A stretch of DNA of 64,000 nt from Alphaproteobacteria bacterium HGW-Alphaproteobacteria-4 (GCA_002842855.1 PHEE01000002.1:62001-126000); one strand, 5' to 3'; positions 18,557-27,972 are shown, counted from the first letter of the stretch. Numbers and translations: made by a program. Notes: generated by a model from the sequence alone, not told the origin.

Positions 18557-20101
18557 ATGGCGCGTTATGTATTCATCACCGGCGGCGTGGTGTCTTCGCT
18601 TGGCAAGGGGCTGGCTTCGGCAGCCTTGGGCGCGCTGTTGCAGGCGCGCGGATTTTCGGTGCGGCTGCGCAAACTTGACCCCTACCTGAACGTCGATCCA
18701 GGCACCATGAGCCCGTTCGAGCATGGCGAGGTGTTCGTGACCGACGACGGCGCCGAAACCGACCTCGACCTTGGCCATTACGAGCGCTTCACCGGGGTGG
18801 CGGCGCGCAAGACCGACAGCGTTTCATCGGGCCGCATCTATTCCAACGTGCTGGAAAAAGAGCGGCGCGGCGCCTACCTTGGCAAGACCATTCAGGTCAT
18901 TCCGCATGTGACGAATGAAATCAAGGAGTTCCTCGACATCGGCGATGACGAGGTCGATTTCATGCTGTGCGAGATCGGCGGCACGCCCTACCTTGCCGCA
19001 AGCGGCGAGTTGAAAACCAAACCCACGCAGCACTCGGTGAAAGAGCTTCGCTCGATCGGCATTGCGCCCGATATTCTGGTCTGTCGGTCCGAGCATCCGA
19101 TTCCGGAAAAGGAACGCGCCAAGATTGCGCTCTTTTGTAACGTGCGCCCCGATGCCGTGATCCCGGCCTATGACCTCAAGACCATCTACGACGCGCCGCT
19201 GGCCTATCACCGGGCCGGGCTTGACCGCGCCGTGCTCGACGCTTTCCAGATTTCCCCGGCGCCGCGCCCCGACATGGCGCGCTGGGAAGACGTGATGGAC
19301 CGCATCCAGAACCCCGAGGGCGAGGTGCGGGTGGCGATCGTGGGCAAATACGTGGCGCTGGAAGACGCCTACAAGTCGATTGCCGAAGCGCTGACGCATG
19401 GCGGCATGGCCAACCGCGTCAAGGTGCGCGCCGAATGGATCAACGCCGAGATCTTCGAAGCCGAAGACCCGGCGCCGCATCTGGAGCGTTTCCACGCGAT
19501 TCTGGTTCCCGGCGGCTTTGGCGAGCGCGGCACCGAGGGCAAGATCAAGGCGGCGCAGTTTGCCCGCGAAAAAGGCGTGCCCTATCTTGGCATCTGCCTT
19601 GGCATGCAGATGGCAGTGATCGAGGCGGCGCGCAATCTTGGCGGCGTGGCGGATGCGGGGTCGGAAGAGTTTGACAACGAAGCTGGCAAAAAGCGTTTCA
19701 CGCCCGTTGTTTACCACCTCAAGGAATGGGTGCAGGGCAACCACAAGGTGGAGCGCAAGCTCGATGACGACAAGGGCGGCACGATGCGGCTGGGGGCCTA
19801 TACCGCCGTGCTGAAACCCGGATCGAAGGTTGCAGGCATCTACGGCACCACCGAAATCGAAGAGCGCCACCGCCACCGCTACGAGGTTGACGTGAAATAC
19901 CGCGAGCGGCTTGAGGCCTGCGGCATGGATTTCAGCGGCATGAGCCCCGATGGCCGCCTGCCCGAGATCATCGAATACCGCGACCATCCGTGGTTCATCG
20001 GGGTGCAGTTCCACCCGGAACTGAAAAGCAAACCCTTCGCGCCGCACCCGCTCTTTGCCGATTTCATCCGCGCGGCACTGGAAACCAGCCGACTGGTGTG
20101 A
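18557..20101 (+). CDS. pyrG: CTP synthase with an apparent 33-residue internal deletion
   Basis: CTP synthase aminates UTP to CTP with ATP and glutamine. This copy is 514 residues, whereas close relatives are about 547. The synthetase domain begins normally ([16 protein letters not shown]; Mg-site [16 protein letters not shown]), but after CEIGGT (138-143) the sequence jumps to [17 protein letters not shown]. The segment normally between them, starting VGDIEG and ending LTLL, is absent; it holds residues that contact Mg and bound CTP/UTP. The frame is kept. The glutaminase domain is intact with the nucleophile in LGICLGMQ and [10 protein letters not shown]. It may be inactive, altered in feedback, or the product of an assembly collapse. 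Confidence 0.93.
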   Translation: MARYVFITGGVVSSLGKGLASAALGALLQARGFSVRLRKLDPYLNVDPGTMSPFEHGEVFVTDDGAETDLDLGHYERFTGVAARKTDSVSSGRIYSNVLEKERRGAYLGKTIQVIPHVTNEIKEFLDIGDDEVDFMLCEIGGTPYLAASGELKTKPTQHSVKELRSIGIAPDILVCRSEHPIPEKERAKIALFCNVRPDAVIPAYDLKTIYDAPLAYHRAGLDRAVLDAFQISPAPRPDMARWEDVMDRIQNPEGEVRVAIVGKYVALEDAYKSIAEALTHGGMANRVKVRAEWINAEIFEAEDPAPHLERFHAILVPGGFGERGTEGKIKAAQFAREKGVPYLGICLGMQMAVIEAARNLGGVADAGSEEFDNEAGKKRFTPVVYHLKEWVQGNHKVERKLDDDKGGTMRLGAYTAVLKPGSKVAGIYGTTEIEERHRHRYEVDVKYRERLEACGMDFSGMSPDGRLPEIIEYRDHPWFIGVQFHPELKSKPFAPHPLFADFIRAALETSRLV

Positions 20102-20140
20102 ACCCGCTCTTGCAGCTGTGATGTTTTGTCATCCCCGCGG

Positions 20141-20168
20141 TGCTTGCCTCGCGCGCCGAGGCAGCGCA
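20141..20168 (+). terminator. Hairpin after pyrG
   Basis: TGCCTCG (20145-20151) pairs with CGAGGCA (20157-20163), with three further outer pairs past single mismatched bases. No T-run follows, so it is either a weak or factor-assisted terminator or an mRNA 3'-end stabiliser for pyrG. Confidence 0.4.
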
Positions 20169-20191
20169 CATTCTGACCATCGGGAGGCAGC

Positions 20192-20872
20192 ATGGTCACC
20201 ACTGGGTTCGGGGCAAAGATCGGGTGTGTGTTGGCGGCGTGTGCTTTTGCCGCGGCCGCAGAAGCGGGCGGCATAGCCGTTGTTGAGTGCGACGTGCTGA
20301 ACCTGCCGGTGCAGATCGATTTCGAGAATTTTCCGCGGGTCGTCAACGGCACCAAGTATGACGACCTTCTCAGCTTTCCCGGCGCCACCATCGGCGAGCG
20401 TTTCGCGGGGCAGGCGCTGGCCGAGTTTCGCACCTTCGATTTGCTGGATCTGAACGCCAGCGCGCCGCTTCGGCTGCTGGCGGGCGCGCCGGGGCAAAAC
20501 CTTTCGGTCGAAGCACGCGGCCAGCGCCAGAACACGCTTTACGGCGTTGGCCCACTGGGGTTCGAACGCAAGAGCGGTTCGGGCGAGGGTGCGATTTCCA
20601 TATTGTTTACGGCGGACCAGCAAGCCATCGGCGCAAGTTTCGAGCTTGAGATGGCCTATGCGGGGTCGCCGCCGCCGGGTTCCGTGCGGATCGCGTTTTT
20701 CGGCCGCGACGCCGCGCTGCTGGGTGAAGTGTCGTTCAGCGGGCAAGGCCGCACCCGGGCGTGCTTTCAGACCGAAGGCGCGGGCATTGCCGGGGTTTCG
20801 ATCACCAACACCGACATTCAGGGCATTTCCATCGACGACATCGCTTTTTCGAATGTGCCGGTGCTGGGCTGA
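20192..20872 (+). CDS. Exported beta-rich protein, unknown function
   Basis: A 226-residue protein with an N-terminal signal peptide ending near AAAAEAG. The remainder alternates short hydrophobic strands and Gly/Asn/Asp turns (VQIDFENFPRVVNGTKYDDL, GATIGERFAGQ), a pattern seen in jelly-roll or lectin-like extracellular domains. Two Cys (near 33 and 192 of the precursor) could form a disulfide. No known family was recognised. GGGAGG lies ahead of its ATG, and its stop is six bases from that of the convergent lipoprotein. Confidence 0.78.
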   Translation: MVTTGFGAKIGCVLAACAFAAAAEAGGIAVVECDVLNLPVQIDFENFPRVVNGTKYDDLLSFPGATIGERFAGQALAEFRTFDLLDLNASAPLRLLAGAPGQNLSVEARGQRQNTLYGVGPLGFERKSGSGEGAISILFTADQQAIGASFELEMAYAGSPPPGSVRIAFFGRDAALLGEVSFSGQGRTRACFQTEGAGIAGVSITNTDIQGISIDDIAFSNVPVLG

Positions 20873-20878
20873 CGCCGT

Positions 20879-21538
20879 TCAGGGCGCCAGCGCAAGTGTC
20901 AAGGCAAGCACCGTTCCGTCCGCCTGCAAGGCGGCACCCGCCACGTCCGATAGCCTAAGCACTGCGGAATCGCGCCGGGTCAGGGTCAGCGCCGGGGCAA
21001 CCCTTGGTGCGTTGTTGAGCCACGCGGACGGCGCCGCGAGCACCAGCGGCGCGTCGCCATCATGCAGGATTTCCAGCGTCAGCCCACCGATTTCGACCGA
21101 AGCGCCAAGGTCCAGCGCCTCGACATCGTGCCCGAGGGCTGCGAAGCGGCGCGCGTCAAACAGAAGGTGCAGCGCCACGCCAGAGCCCGTTTGGGCTGCG
21201 GCCAGCCCCAGTGGCGCGTTGCCCGGAAGCGCCGCTCCGAGCGCGACCAGTTCGGTTTTTGCGCTGTATTCCAGCCAGCTATTGTCCTCGCCGCCATCGC
21301 AGAGCGCCGCCGAGGTCACCTCGAAATACCTTGCGACAATGGCCATGACCGCGCTCTTCTTTTCTTCGCAGTCGCTCATCGACGAGATTTCGACCCGGTA
21401 GAGCGCTGAAACCGGCGCAGCCGCGCCGCCCGCCGCCACCGCCAGAATGTCCGAGGTGAACACCACGAAACGGCTATCGGCACGACACCCGGCAAGCGCC
21501 GCAACCAAGACGAAAAGCCCTGCCCAATATGCACGCAT
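20879..21538 (-). CDS. Putative lipoprotein, unknown function
   Basis: A 219-residue protein with a lipobox (LAALAGC, lipid cysteine near 18) at the ATG chosen at 21538. The mature part starts SRFVVFTSDILAVAAGG and contains SSMSDCEEKKSAVMAI, giving an alternating helix/strand pattern. I do not recognise the family. It is convergent with the exported protein at 20192-20872 and divergent from the DUF1330 gene. The ORF extends to 21643 but those codons overlap the promoter side of DUF1330. Confidence 0.72.
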   Translation of the reverse strand: MRAYWAGLFVLVAALAGCRADSRFVVFTSDILAVAAGGAAAPVSALYRVEISSMSDCEEKKSAVMAIVARYFEVTSAALCDGGEDNSWLEYSAKTELVALGAALPGNAPLGLAAAQTGSGVALHLLFDARRFAALGHDVEALDLGASVEIGGLTLEILHDGDAPLVLAAPSAWLNNAPRVAPALTLTRRDSAVLRLSDVAGAALQADGTVLALTLALAP

Positions 21539-21657
21539 CGCCACCCCCAAAAGCCACCTGCGCGGCAGGATACGCCGTTGCCGCAACCGATCAAGTTGCA
21601 TTGCCGGTTGCCACCGCCGCGCTGTCGCGCCACGCTGCACCAAAGTGGAGGATGCCC

Positions 21658-21951
21658 ATGCCCAAAGGATACTGGATTGGCCATGTCACGGTCAGTGACC
21701 CCGCCGCCTACGAAGCCTATCGGCAGGCCAATGCCCCGGCCTTCGCTAAATACGGCGCGCGCTTTCTGGTGCGTGGTGCTGCGCAAGAGGTGGTCGAAGG
21801 CCAGTTGCGGCCGCGCGCGGTGGTGATCGAGTTTCCCAGCCTTGAGGCGGCACAGGCCTGCTACGCCAGCCCCGAATATCAGGCCGCGCGCGCGGTGCGG
21901 CTGCCGGTATCGCTCGCAGACTTGTGCATCGTGGAAGGCTGGGCGGGCTGA
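21658..21951 (+). CDS. DUF1330 family protein
   Basis: A 97-residue protein of the ferredoxin-like dimeric alpha/beta-barrel fold. It shows the family start GYWIGHVTVSDPAAYEAY and the core RAVVIEFPSLEAAQACYASPEY. The function of DUF1330 is not established. The ATG at 21658 has GGAGG seven bases upstream; the ATG six bases earlier would fall too near that site. Confidence 0.9.
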   Translation: MPKGYWIGHVTVSDPAAYEAYRQANAPAFAKYGARFLVRGAAQEVVEGQLRPRAVVIEFPSLEAAQACYASPEYQAARAVRLPVSLADLCIVEGWAG

Positions 21952-21992
21952 ATCCGCCTTGCCGCGCGGCAGCCCGCGGCTATAGTCGATCC

Positions 21993-22436
21993 ATGTTGAA
22001 AGATTTTCTGAAACGCTTGCTGGCGCCCACCCCGGAAGCGCCAAACGTGCCCGAGCGCGAGGTTGCGCTGGCGGCGCTGTTGGTGCGAATCGCGCGCGCC
22101 GACGGCCATTATGACGCCGACGAGAAGGTGCGCATCGAGCGTGTTCTTGCCGTGCGCGACGGGCTCGGCCCTGCCGAGGCTGAAGCGCTGCGGCTGCGCG
22201 CCGAAGAGATCGAGGCCGAGGCCACCGACACCGTGCGTTTTACCCGCATGCTCAAGTCCATGGTGCCGCTCGAAGACCGCGCGGGGGTGATCGAGGCGCT
22301 GTGGGAGGTGGCCTTGGCAGATGGCAAGCGCGGCGCCGAGGAAGATGCGCAAATTCGCCTTGCCGCGAACTTGCTGGGTATCAATGACCGCGATTCGGCG
22401 CTGGCGCGGCGGCGGGTGCGGGCAAGGTTGGGCTGA
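21993..22436 (+). CDS. TerB-like acidic helical protein
   Basis: A 147-residue helical protein with the TerB/DjlA-like core: RIARADGHYDADEKVRIERV (about 32-51) and ALWEVALADGKRGAEEDAQI, acidic segments typical of metal- or partner-binding TerB domains. Tellurite resistance as such is not implied. No partner ter genes are near. It follows DUF1330 by 41 bases on the same strand. Confidence 0.85.
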   Translation: MLKDFLKRLLAPTPEAPNVPEREVALAALLVRIARADGHYDADEKVRIERVLAVRDGLGPAEAEALRLRAEEIEAEATDTVRFTRMLKSMVPLEDRAGVIEALWEVALADGKRGAEEDAQIRLAANLLGINDRDSALARRRVRARLG

Positions 22437-22541
22437 GGAATGCAGACGCGGCCAATCGCCAAAGGCAAATCGCGCAATGTCTTGAGGTAAACCGCCACTC
22501 GGACGTTGCAATCGACCACAAAATCGCGCCCAATGGCCGGA

Positions 22542-23339
22542 ATGAACCAACACGAGACCAAAGTGACAGCCCTGCCACCCGTCATTGAAATCAAAGATCT
22601 GCACAAAGCCTATGGCACGCTTGAGGTGCTCAAGGGCGTTTCGCTGACCGCCGAGCGCGGCAAGGTTGTCAGCCTGATCGGCTCGTCTGGCTCGGGCAAA
22701 TCCACGCTTCTGCGCTGCTGCAACCTGCTGGAAGACAGTCAGGCGGGCGAGGTTCTGTTTGAGGGTGAGGCGGTGAAATGGCGCGGCCACGGGCTGCACC
22801 GCCACCCCGCCGACCGCGCGCAAGTGGTCCGCTTTCGCACAAACCTTGCGATGGTGTTCCAGCAGTTCAACCTCTGGTCGCACATGTCGGTGCTGCAAAA
22901 CGTCATGGAAGCGCCGCTGACTGTGCTGCGCGAAAGCCGCGAGACGGTGGAACCGCGCGCCCGTGCGCTGTTGGAAAAGGTCGGCATCGGCGAAAAGGCC
23001 GACAACTGGCCGGCGCAGCTTTCGGGCGGCCAGCAGCAGCGCGCGGCGATTGCCCGCGCGCTGTGCATGCAGCCCAAGGCACTGTTGTTTGATGAACCCA
23101 CCTCGGCGCTCGACCCTGAATTGCAGGCCGAAGTGGTGAAGGTCATCAAGGACCTCGCGGGCGAGCACCGCACCATGATCCTTGTCACCCACGACATGCG
23201 GCTGGCCGCCGATGTGTCGAACCACGTCATCTTCCTCCATCAGGGCCGGATCGAGGAAGAAGGGCCGCCAACGGCGCTTTTCGGGGCGCCGCGTTCGGAA
23301 CGGCTTAAACAATTCCTATCCGCGACGATGGTCGCGTAA
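22542..23339 (+). CDS. Amino-acid-type ABC transporter ATP-binding protein
   Basis: A 265-residue ATPase of a polar amino acid or polyamine importer. Walker A GSSGSGKS is at about 47-54, the Q-loop in VFQQFNLWSHM, the signature LSGGQQQRAA, Walker B LLFDEPTSALD and the switch His in ILVTHDM. Start is uncertain: ATGs at 22533 and 22542 lack a strong ribosome site. It is the first gene of a plus-strand unit with a binding protein and two permeases, leading into amine-degrading enzymes. Confidence 0.93.
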   Translation: MNQHETKVTALPPVIEIKDLHKAYGTLEVLKGVSLTAERGKVVSLIGSSGSGKSTLLRCCNLLEDSQAGEVLFEGEAVKWRGHGLHRHPADRAQVVRFRTNLAMVFQQFNLWSHMSVLQNVMEAPLTVLRESRETVEPRARALLEKVGIGEKADNWPAQLSGGQQQRAAIARALCMQPKALLFDEPTSALDPELQAEVVKVIKDLAGEHRTMILVTHDMRLAADVSNHVIFLHQGRIEEEGPPTALFGAPRSERLKQFLSATMVA

Positions 23340-23372
23340 CCTGCCAAGAAACCACCCAACGGGAGTTCCAAC

Positions 23373-24092
23373 ATGAAGAAACTGATCCTGATGACCGCCG
23401 TTCTCGCGCTGAGCGCGGGCGTGGCAACCGCCCAAACCGTGCGCATGGGCACCGAGGGCGCCTACCCGCCCTACAACTTCATCAACGACAAGGGCGAAGT
23501 TGACGGCTACGAGCGTGAATTGGGCGACAAGATGTGCGAACTGGCGGGCCTGACCTGCGAATGGGTCACCACCGACTGGGACAGCATCATCCCCAACCTC
23601 TTGTCGGGCAACTATGACACCATCATCGCTGGCATGAGCATTACACCTGAGCGCGGCGAAGTGGTTGATTTTACGCAAAACTACATCCCGCCGGCGGCTT
23701 CGGCCTATGTCGGGCTAAAGGCGGACGCGAACATCGGTGGCCGCGTCTCGGCGCAGGTCGGCACCATTCAGGCCGATTACGTCGCACAAAGCGGCGCCAC
23801 GCTGCTGGAATTCGCCACGCTCGATGATACCGTTGCCGCCGTGAAAAACGGCGAGGCCGATGCCGTGTTTGCCGACAAGGACGCGCTTTTGCCCTTCGTC
23901 GCCGAATCGATGGGCGAATTCGTCTGGGCGGGTGAAGAGGTTCAGCTTGGTGGCGGCGTCGGCATGGCGCTGCGCAAGACCGATACCGAGCTGCGCGACA
24001 AATTCGATGCAGTCATCACCACGCTCAAGGCCGACGGCACCATCAACGCGCTGATCACCAAATGGTTCGGCGACGAAGCCGTGCTGTTCTAA
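23373..24092 (+). CDS. Periplasmic amino-acid/polyamine-binding protein
   Basis: A 239-residue substrate-binding protein. The signal peptide is cleaved near ATA/QT (residue 20). The type 3 solute-binding core includes MGTEGAYPPYNFIN, DWDSIIPNLLSGNYDTIIAGM and ITPERGEVVDFTQNY, which resemble the Lys-Arg-Orn/His-type proteins. It has a GGGAG ribosome site and is separated from the first permease by a strong hairpin, which commonly raises binding-protein mRNA above that of the membrane genes. Confidence 0.93.
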   Translation: MKKLILMTAVLALSAGVATAQTVRMGTEGAYPPYNFINDKGEVDGYERELGDKMCELAGLTCEWVTTDWDSIIPNLLSGNYDTIIAGMSITPERGEVVDFTQNYIPPAASAYVGLKADANIGGRVSAQVGTIQADYVAQSGATLLEFATLDDTVAAVKNGEADAVFADKDALLPFVAESMGEFVWAGEEVQLGGGVGMALRKTDTELRDKFDAVITTLKADGTINALITKWFGDEAVLF

Positions 24093-24099
24093 GCCAATT

Positions 24100-24134
24100 G
24101 CGGCAGGTTGGGGGGCCACCCCCTGACCTGCCGC
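24100..24134 (+). other. Strong mRNA hairpin between binding protein and permease genes
   Basis: A 16-pair stem (GCGGCAGGT and GGGGG arms, two G-T pairs) closes a three-base loop. There is no T-run, so it looks more like a 3'-end stabiliser or partial attenuator of the binding-protein transcript than a full terminator. Confidence 0.75.
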
Positions 24135-24144
24135 GCACCCCATC

Positions 24145-25026
24145 ATGTTCGCAAGCTGCGCCGACCCAAAGACGCTGGAGGGCCTGAACTGGCTCCTGTG
24201 CTACCTGACCACAGGCAAGCAGGTGCTGTTCTATCAGTCGTTCCTGACCGTGCTCACGCTGATTGCCATCACCGCGCCGATCGCGCTGGCCTTCGGCTTT
24301 GGCGGTGCGCTGGCCGCGCGCTCGCATGTGGCGCCGCTGCGATGGGTCGGCAAGGGCTACACCGCAATGGTGCGCGGCGTGCCCGATATCGTGTTCTTTC
24401 TGTTTGTGCCGGTGGCGCTCGATCAGGGTCTGGAATGGATCCGGCACAAGACGCTTTGCCCGGAATGGACCGCGCCGGTGCGGCAGGGCAGCGATTTCGT
24501 GGTCTGTGCCGCCGCCAAGCTGCCGCTTTCCTCGAGCCCGCAATCGGTGCACGAGATTTATGGCTTCGTGCTCGCAATCATTGCGTTTTCGGTGGTGTTC
24601 GGCGCCTTCGCGGCGAATGTGCTCTATGGCGCCATGCAGGCGGTGCCGCAACCGCAACTGGAAACCGCCGAAGCTTACGGCATGAGCCGCCGACAGGTCA
24701 GCCGCCGAATCCTTATTCCGCAGATGTGGGTCTATGCGTTGCCGGGCCTTTCCAACCTGTGGATGATTCTGATCAAGGCCACGCCGCTCCTGTTCCTGCT
24801 CGGTGTTGCCGACATCGTCTATTGGGCGCGCGAGCTGGGATCGCGCAAATCGGCGATCTACGATTTCCCGCACCCCGACTGGCGGCTTTGGTATTTCCTC
24901 GTGCTGCTGGTGTTCTACCTCGCCATGACCAAGGTTTCCGAGGTCGTTCTGCGCCGCGTCACCGCGCGGCTGACGCGCGGGCAGGCGACCATGGCGGGCG
25001 AAGCGATGCGAAAGGCGGGCGCATGA
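24145..25026 (+). CDS. ABC transporter permease (HisQ/ArtQ type)
   Basis: A 293-residue membrane subunit of the importer. About five helices are visible, and the cytoplasmic ATPase-coupling loop reads ETAEAYGMSRRQVSRRILIPQ. A periplasmic insert of about 40 residues after RGVPDIVFFLFVPVALDQG makes it longer than the average HisQ. Its stop overlaps the next permease start as ATGA. Confidence 0.92.
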   Translation: MFASCADPKTLEGLNWLLCYLTTGKQVLFYQSFLTVLTLIAITAPIALAFGFGGALAARSHVAPLRWVGKGYTAMVRGVPDIVFFLFVPVALDQGLEWIRHKTLCPEWTAPVRQGSDFVVCAAAKLPLSSSPQSVHEIYGFVLAIIAFSVVFGAFAANVLYGAMQAVPQPQLETAEAYGMSRRQVSRRILIPQMWVYALPGLSNLWMILIKATPLLFLLGVADIVYWARELGSRKSAIYDFPHPDWRLWYFLVLLVFYLAMTKVSEVVLRRVTARLTRGQATMAGEAMRKAGA

Positions 25027-25847
25027 GCTGCGGCCAGATCATCCTTGATTACGGCCTGCGCTCGATCGGTATCGGCGCGCAGTTGATGCCGCGCGGCGAA
25101 TTCACGCTTTGCCACCAGTTCACGCTGATCGGCTCGGGCCTTTTATGGAACGTCTATTTCGCGGCTCTTGCGCTGACCTTCGGCTTTTTCGCGGCCACCG
25201 GGCTTGCGCTTGCCAAATCGGCCCGCTCGCGCTGGCTGCGCAAACCTGCGGAATGGTTCATCTTCGTGTTCCGCGGCTCGCCCCTCTTCATCCAGTTCTT
25301 CCTCGCCTACGAGGCGCTGGTGATGCTGCCGCGCGCGGGCATCGACATCTTTGGCCTCACCATCGCAACTTCATGGCTGACCAAGGCCTGGGCGGGGGCG
25401 CTGATCGTGCTTTTCCTCAACACCGCCGCCTATAGCGCCGAAATCTTTTACGGCGCGCTGATGGCGGTGCCCAAGGGCGATATCGAGGCCGCCGATGCCT
25501 ATGGCATGACCGGCTGGACCCGCTTTCGCCGTGTGCTCTGGCCGACCATGCTGCGGCTTGCGTGGCCCAGCTACACCAACGAGGCGATCTTTCTGTTCCA
25601 CGCCACCACGCTGGTATTCTTTTCCGGCTTTCCGTCGTTCCAGCAAAAGGGCGACGCGCTTTACTATGCGAAGTTTTTCGCAGACAAGACCTTCAACCCC
25701 TTCGTGCCCTACCCGATCGCGGCGTTCTACTTTGTGTGTCTGACGCTGGCGCTGATCGGGCTGTTCGGATGGGTCAACCGCCGCCTGAACCGCCATCTGC
25801 CGGGGGCCCGCCCCCGCCTGAGGATCAGGCCGCAGATCATCAGGTGA
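25023..25847 (+). CDS. ABC transporter permease (HisM type)
   Basis: A 274-residue second permease. The helices include WNVYFAALALTFGFFAATGL and the EAA coupling loop is DIEAADAYGMTGWTRFRRVL. RGSPLFIQFFLAYEAL is the typical first-half motif. It starts inside the stop of the first permease (ATGA) and ends four bases before the first glutamine synthetase-like gene, tying transport to catabolism. Confidence 0.92.
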   Translation: MSCGQIILDYGLRSIGIGAQLMPRGEFTLCHQFTLIGSGLLWNVYFAALALTFGFFAATGLALAKSARSRWLRKPAEWFIFVFRGSPLFIQFFLAYEALVMLPRAGIDIFGLTIATSWLTKAWAGALIVLFLNTAAYSAEIFYGALMAVPKGDIEAADAYGMTGWTRFRRVLWPTMLRLAWPSYTNEAIFLFHATTLVFFSGFPSFQQKGDALYYAKFFADKTFNPFVPYPIAAFYFVCLTLALIGLFGWVNRRLNRHLPGARPRLRIRPQIIR

Positions 25848-25851
25848 AGAC

Positions 25852-27183
25852 ATGGACTGGCTGAGAGAGCACCCCGAGGTGCGCACGATCCGCGTAGCGG
25901 CGGCAGACCTGAACGGGGTGGCGCGGGGAAAACGCGTCCCCGCCCGTTTTGCAAGCAAGGTGTTTACCGACGGCACCCGGTTTCCGTTTTCGGTAATGAA
26001 CCTCGACATCTGGGGCGAGGATATCGAAGACAGCCCGCTGGTGTTCGAAACCGGCGATGTTGACGGTGTTCTGATGCCGACCGAGCGCGGCTTCGTGCCG
26101 ATGCCTTGGCTCGATGCGCCGACCGCGCTTTTGCCGATCTGGATGTTCCACATGGACGGGCGCGCCTATGCGGGCGACCCGCGTCAGGCGCTGGCGTCGG
26201 TGGTGCACCGCTATGCCGACGCCGGTCTGACGCCGGTGGTGGCGACCGAGCTCGAGTTTTTCCTGATCGACGATTCCGGCACCAAGCTGCGTGTGCCGCC
26301 CTCGCCGCGCTCGGGCAAGCGGCGGACCGGTGGCGAAATCCTCTCCTTGCGCGCGCTCGACGCTTTCGACACCTTCTTCACCGCGCTTTATGACGCCTGC
26401 GAAGAAATGGACATTCCCGCCGACACCGCGATTTCCGAGGCGGGGCCGGGGCAGTTTGAAATCAACCTCGTGCATCAGGGCGATGCGCTGAAAGCGGCCG
26501 ACGATACCTGGCTCTTCAAGATGCTGGTCAAGGGGCTGGCGCGGCGGCATGGTTTTGCCGCTTCGTTCATGGCCAAACCCTATGACATGTGGTCAGGCAA
26601 CGGCATGCACATGCATTTTTCCGTGCTCGATGCCCAAGGACGCAACATCTTCAACGATGGCACCCCCGAGGGGTCGGAAGAAATGCGCCAAGCGGTGGCG
26701 GGGCTTGTGGCGGCGATGCCCGGCTCGACGCTGATCTTTGCGCCGCACGAAAACAGCTATGACCGCCTGGTGCCCAACGAACACGCCCCCACCGGCATCG
26801 GCTGGGCGTTCGAAAATCGCACCGCCGCCCTGCGCATTCCCGCCTCGCGCCCCGCCGCGCGGCGGATCGAACATCGCGTGGCGGGGGGCGATGTGAACCC
26901 CTATCTGATGATTGCCGCCGTGCTGGGGGCGGCGCTGAATGGCATCGAAGACCGCCTCACACCGCCTGCCCCGATCGTTGGCAACGCCTACGAAAAACAT
27001 CTGCCGCAACTGCCCGGCACCTGGGAAGCCGCGATCGAAGCCTTTGCCTCTAGCGCCGAAATCAAGCGGATCTTCCACCCGGAATTGATCGAGAACTACC
27101 TGATGACCAAACGTCAGGAGATTCACTACATGGCCGAACTCTCGGATCAGGAGCAATCCGAGCTTTATCTCGAAACTGTCTGA
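25852..27183 (+). CDS. Glutamine synthetase-like gamma-glutamyl-amine ligase (PuuA-like), first copy
   Basis: A 443-residue type I glutamine synthetase relative. Class motifs present: TELEFFLI, EAGPGQFEINL, GNGMHMHFSV, ENSYDRLVPNEHAPTG and ENRTAALRIP. The N-terminal domain lacks the usual GlnA adenylylation context. In a cluster with a PuuB-like oxidase and an amino-acid-type importer it most likely glutamylates an amine. AGGTGA precedes the ATG at 25852. Confidence 0.9.
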   Translation: MDWLREHPEVRTIRVAAADLNGVARGKRVPARFASKVFTDGTRFPFSVMNLDIWGEDIEDSPLVFETGDVDGVLMPTERGFVPMPWLDAPTALLPIWMFHMDGRAYAGDPRQALASVVHRYADAGLTPVVATELEFFLIDDSGTKLRVPPSPRSGKRRTGGEILSLRALDAFDTFFTALYDACEEMDIPADTAISEAGPGQFEINLVHQGDALKAADDTWLFKMLVKGLARRHGFAASFMAKPYDMWSGNGMHMHFSVLDAQGRNIFNDGTPEGSEEMRQAVAGLVAAMPGSTLIFAPHENSYDRLVPNEHAPTGIGWAFENRTAALRIPASRPAARRIEHRVAGGDVNPYLMIAAVLGAALNGIEDRLTPPAPIVGNAYEKHLPQLPGTWEAAIEAFASSAEIKRIFHPELIENYLMTKRQEIHYMAELSDQEQSELYLETV

Positions 27184-27190
27184 AGGCCGG

Positions 27191-27204
27191 GGGGGCGCGC
27201 CCCC
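27191..27204. other. G/C palindrome after first ligase gene
   Basis: GGGGGCGCGCCCCC is a perfect 14-base palindrome eight bases after the ligase stop. No T-run follows. It may slow transcription or protect the upstream transcript end. Confidence 0.4.
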
Positions 27205-27271
27205 GCCCTTCTGCCCTTGCACCGCCCCCGCTTCCGCGGCTAGCTTGTCGCCACCCAACATCAGGCTTTCC

Positions 27272-27961
27272 ATGCTGATCGGCATTTTGCAAACCGGCCA
27301 ATCGCCCGACCCGCTGCGGGCCGAGGCGGGCGATTACCCCGACATGTTCGAGACCCTGCTTGCAGGGCGCGGCCTTCGTTTTCGCCGCTACCACGTCGAG
27401 GGCGACGATTTTCCCGAGCGCGTGGATGCGTGCGAAGGCTGGCTGATCACCGGCTCGCGCCACGGCGCCTATGAGGAGCACGCCTTCATACCCCGCCTTG
27501 AGGGGTTCCTGCGCGAGGCTTACGCCGCAGGCGTGCCGATCGTCGGCATCTGTTTTGGCCATCAGATCCTTGCGCAGGCGCTCGGCGGCACGGTCGCGCG
27601 CGCGCCCGAGGGATGGGTGGTCGGGCCGCAGGATTATGATTTCGGCGGCGAAACACTTACGCTCAACGCCTGGCACCGCGATCAGGTCACCCGCCTGCCG
27701 CCCGGGGCCCGTGTGACGGCGCGCAACGATCAGTGCGCATACGCCGCCCTGGCCTATGGCGACAGCGCAATGTCAGTGCAGGCGCACCCGGAGTTTTCCG
27801 ATGCTTTTGTCGAAGGCTTGATGCGCACCCGTGGCCCCGGCCTTGTGCCCGAACCGCTGATGGCGGCCGCGCGCGCGCGCCTGGGCCAGCCCAACTCCGC
27901 CGCCGCTATCGCTGACCGCATCGCACGGTTCTTCACGCAGCCCAGACCCACCCGAGCCTGA
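27272..27961 (+). CDS. Type 1 glutamine amidotransferase-like hydrolase
   Basis: A 229-residue class I glutaminase-fold protein. The nucleophile lies in VGICFGHQIL, and the catalytic His-Glu is in QAHPEF. It is a stand-alone domain, as in amidotransferases of the GuaA-N or YfeJ type. Inside this operon it may hydrolyse gamma-glutamyl intermediates, a role held by PuuD in E. coli, though it is a different family (a PuuD-like gene is at 58236-59003). Confidence 0.87.
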   Translation: MLIGILQTGQSPDPLRAEAGDYPDMFETLLAGRGLRFRRYHVEGDDFPERVDACEGWLITGSRHGAYEEHAFIPRLEGFLREAYAAGVPIVGICFGHQILAQALGGTVARAPEGWVVGPQDYDFGGETLTLNAWHRDQVTRLPPGARVTARNDQCAYAALAYGDSAMSVQAHPEFSDAFVEGLMRTRGPGLVPEPLMAAARARLGQPNSAAAIADRIARFFTQPRPTRA

Positions 27962-27972
27962 AAGGCCACCCC

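Noticed and set aside
27245..27271. TTG start for the amidotransferase gene
   Set aside because: The ATG at 27272 matches the family start MLIGILQTG, so the earlier codons are not needed.
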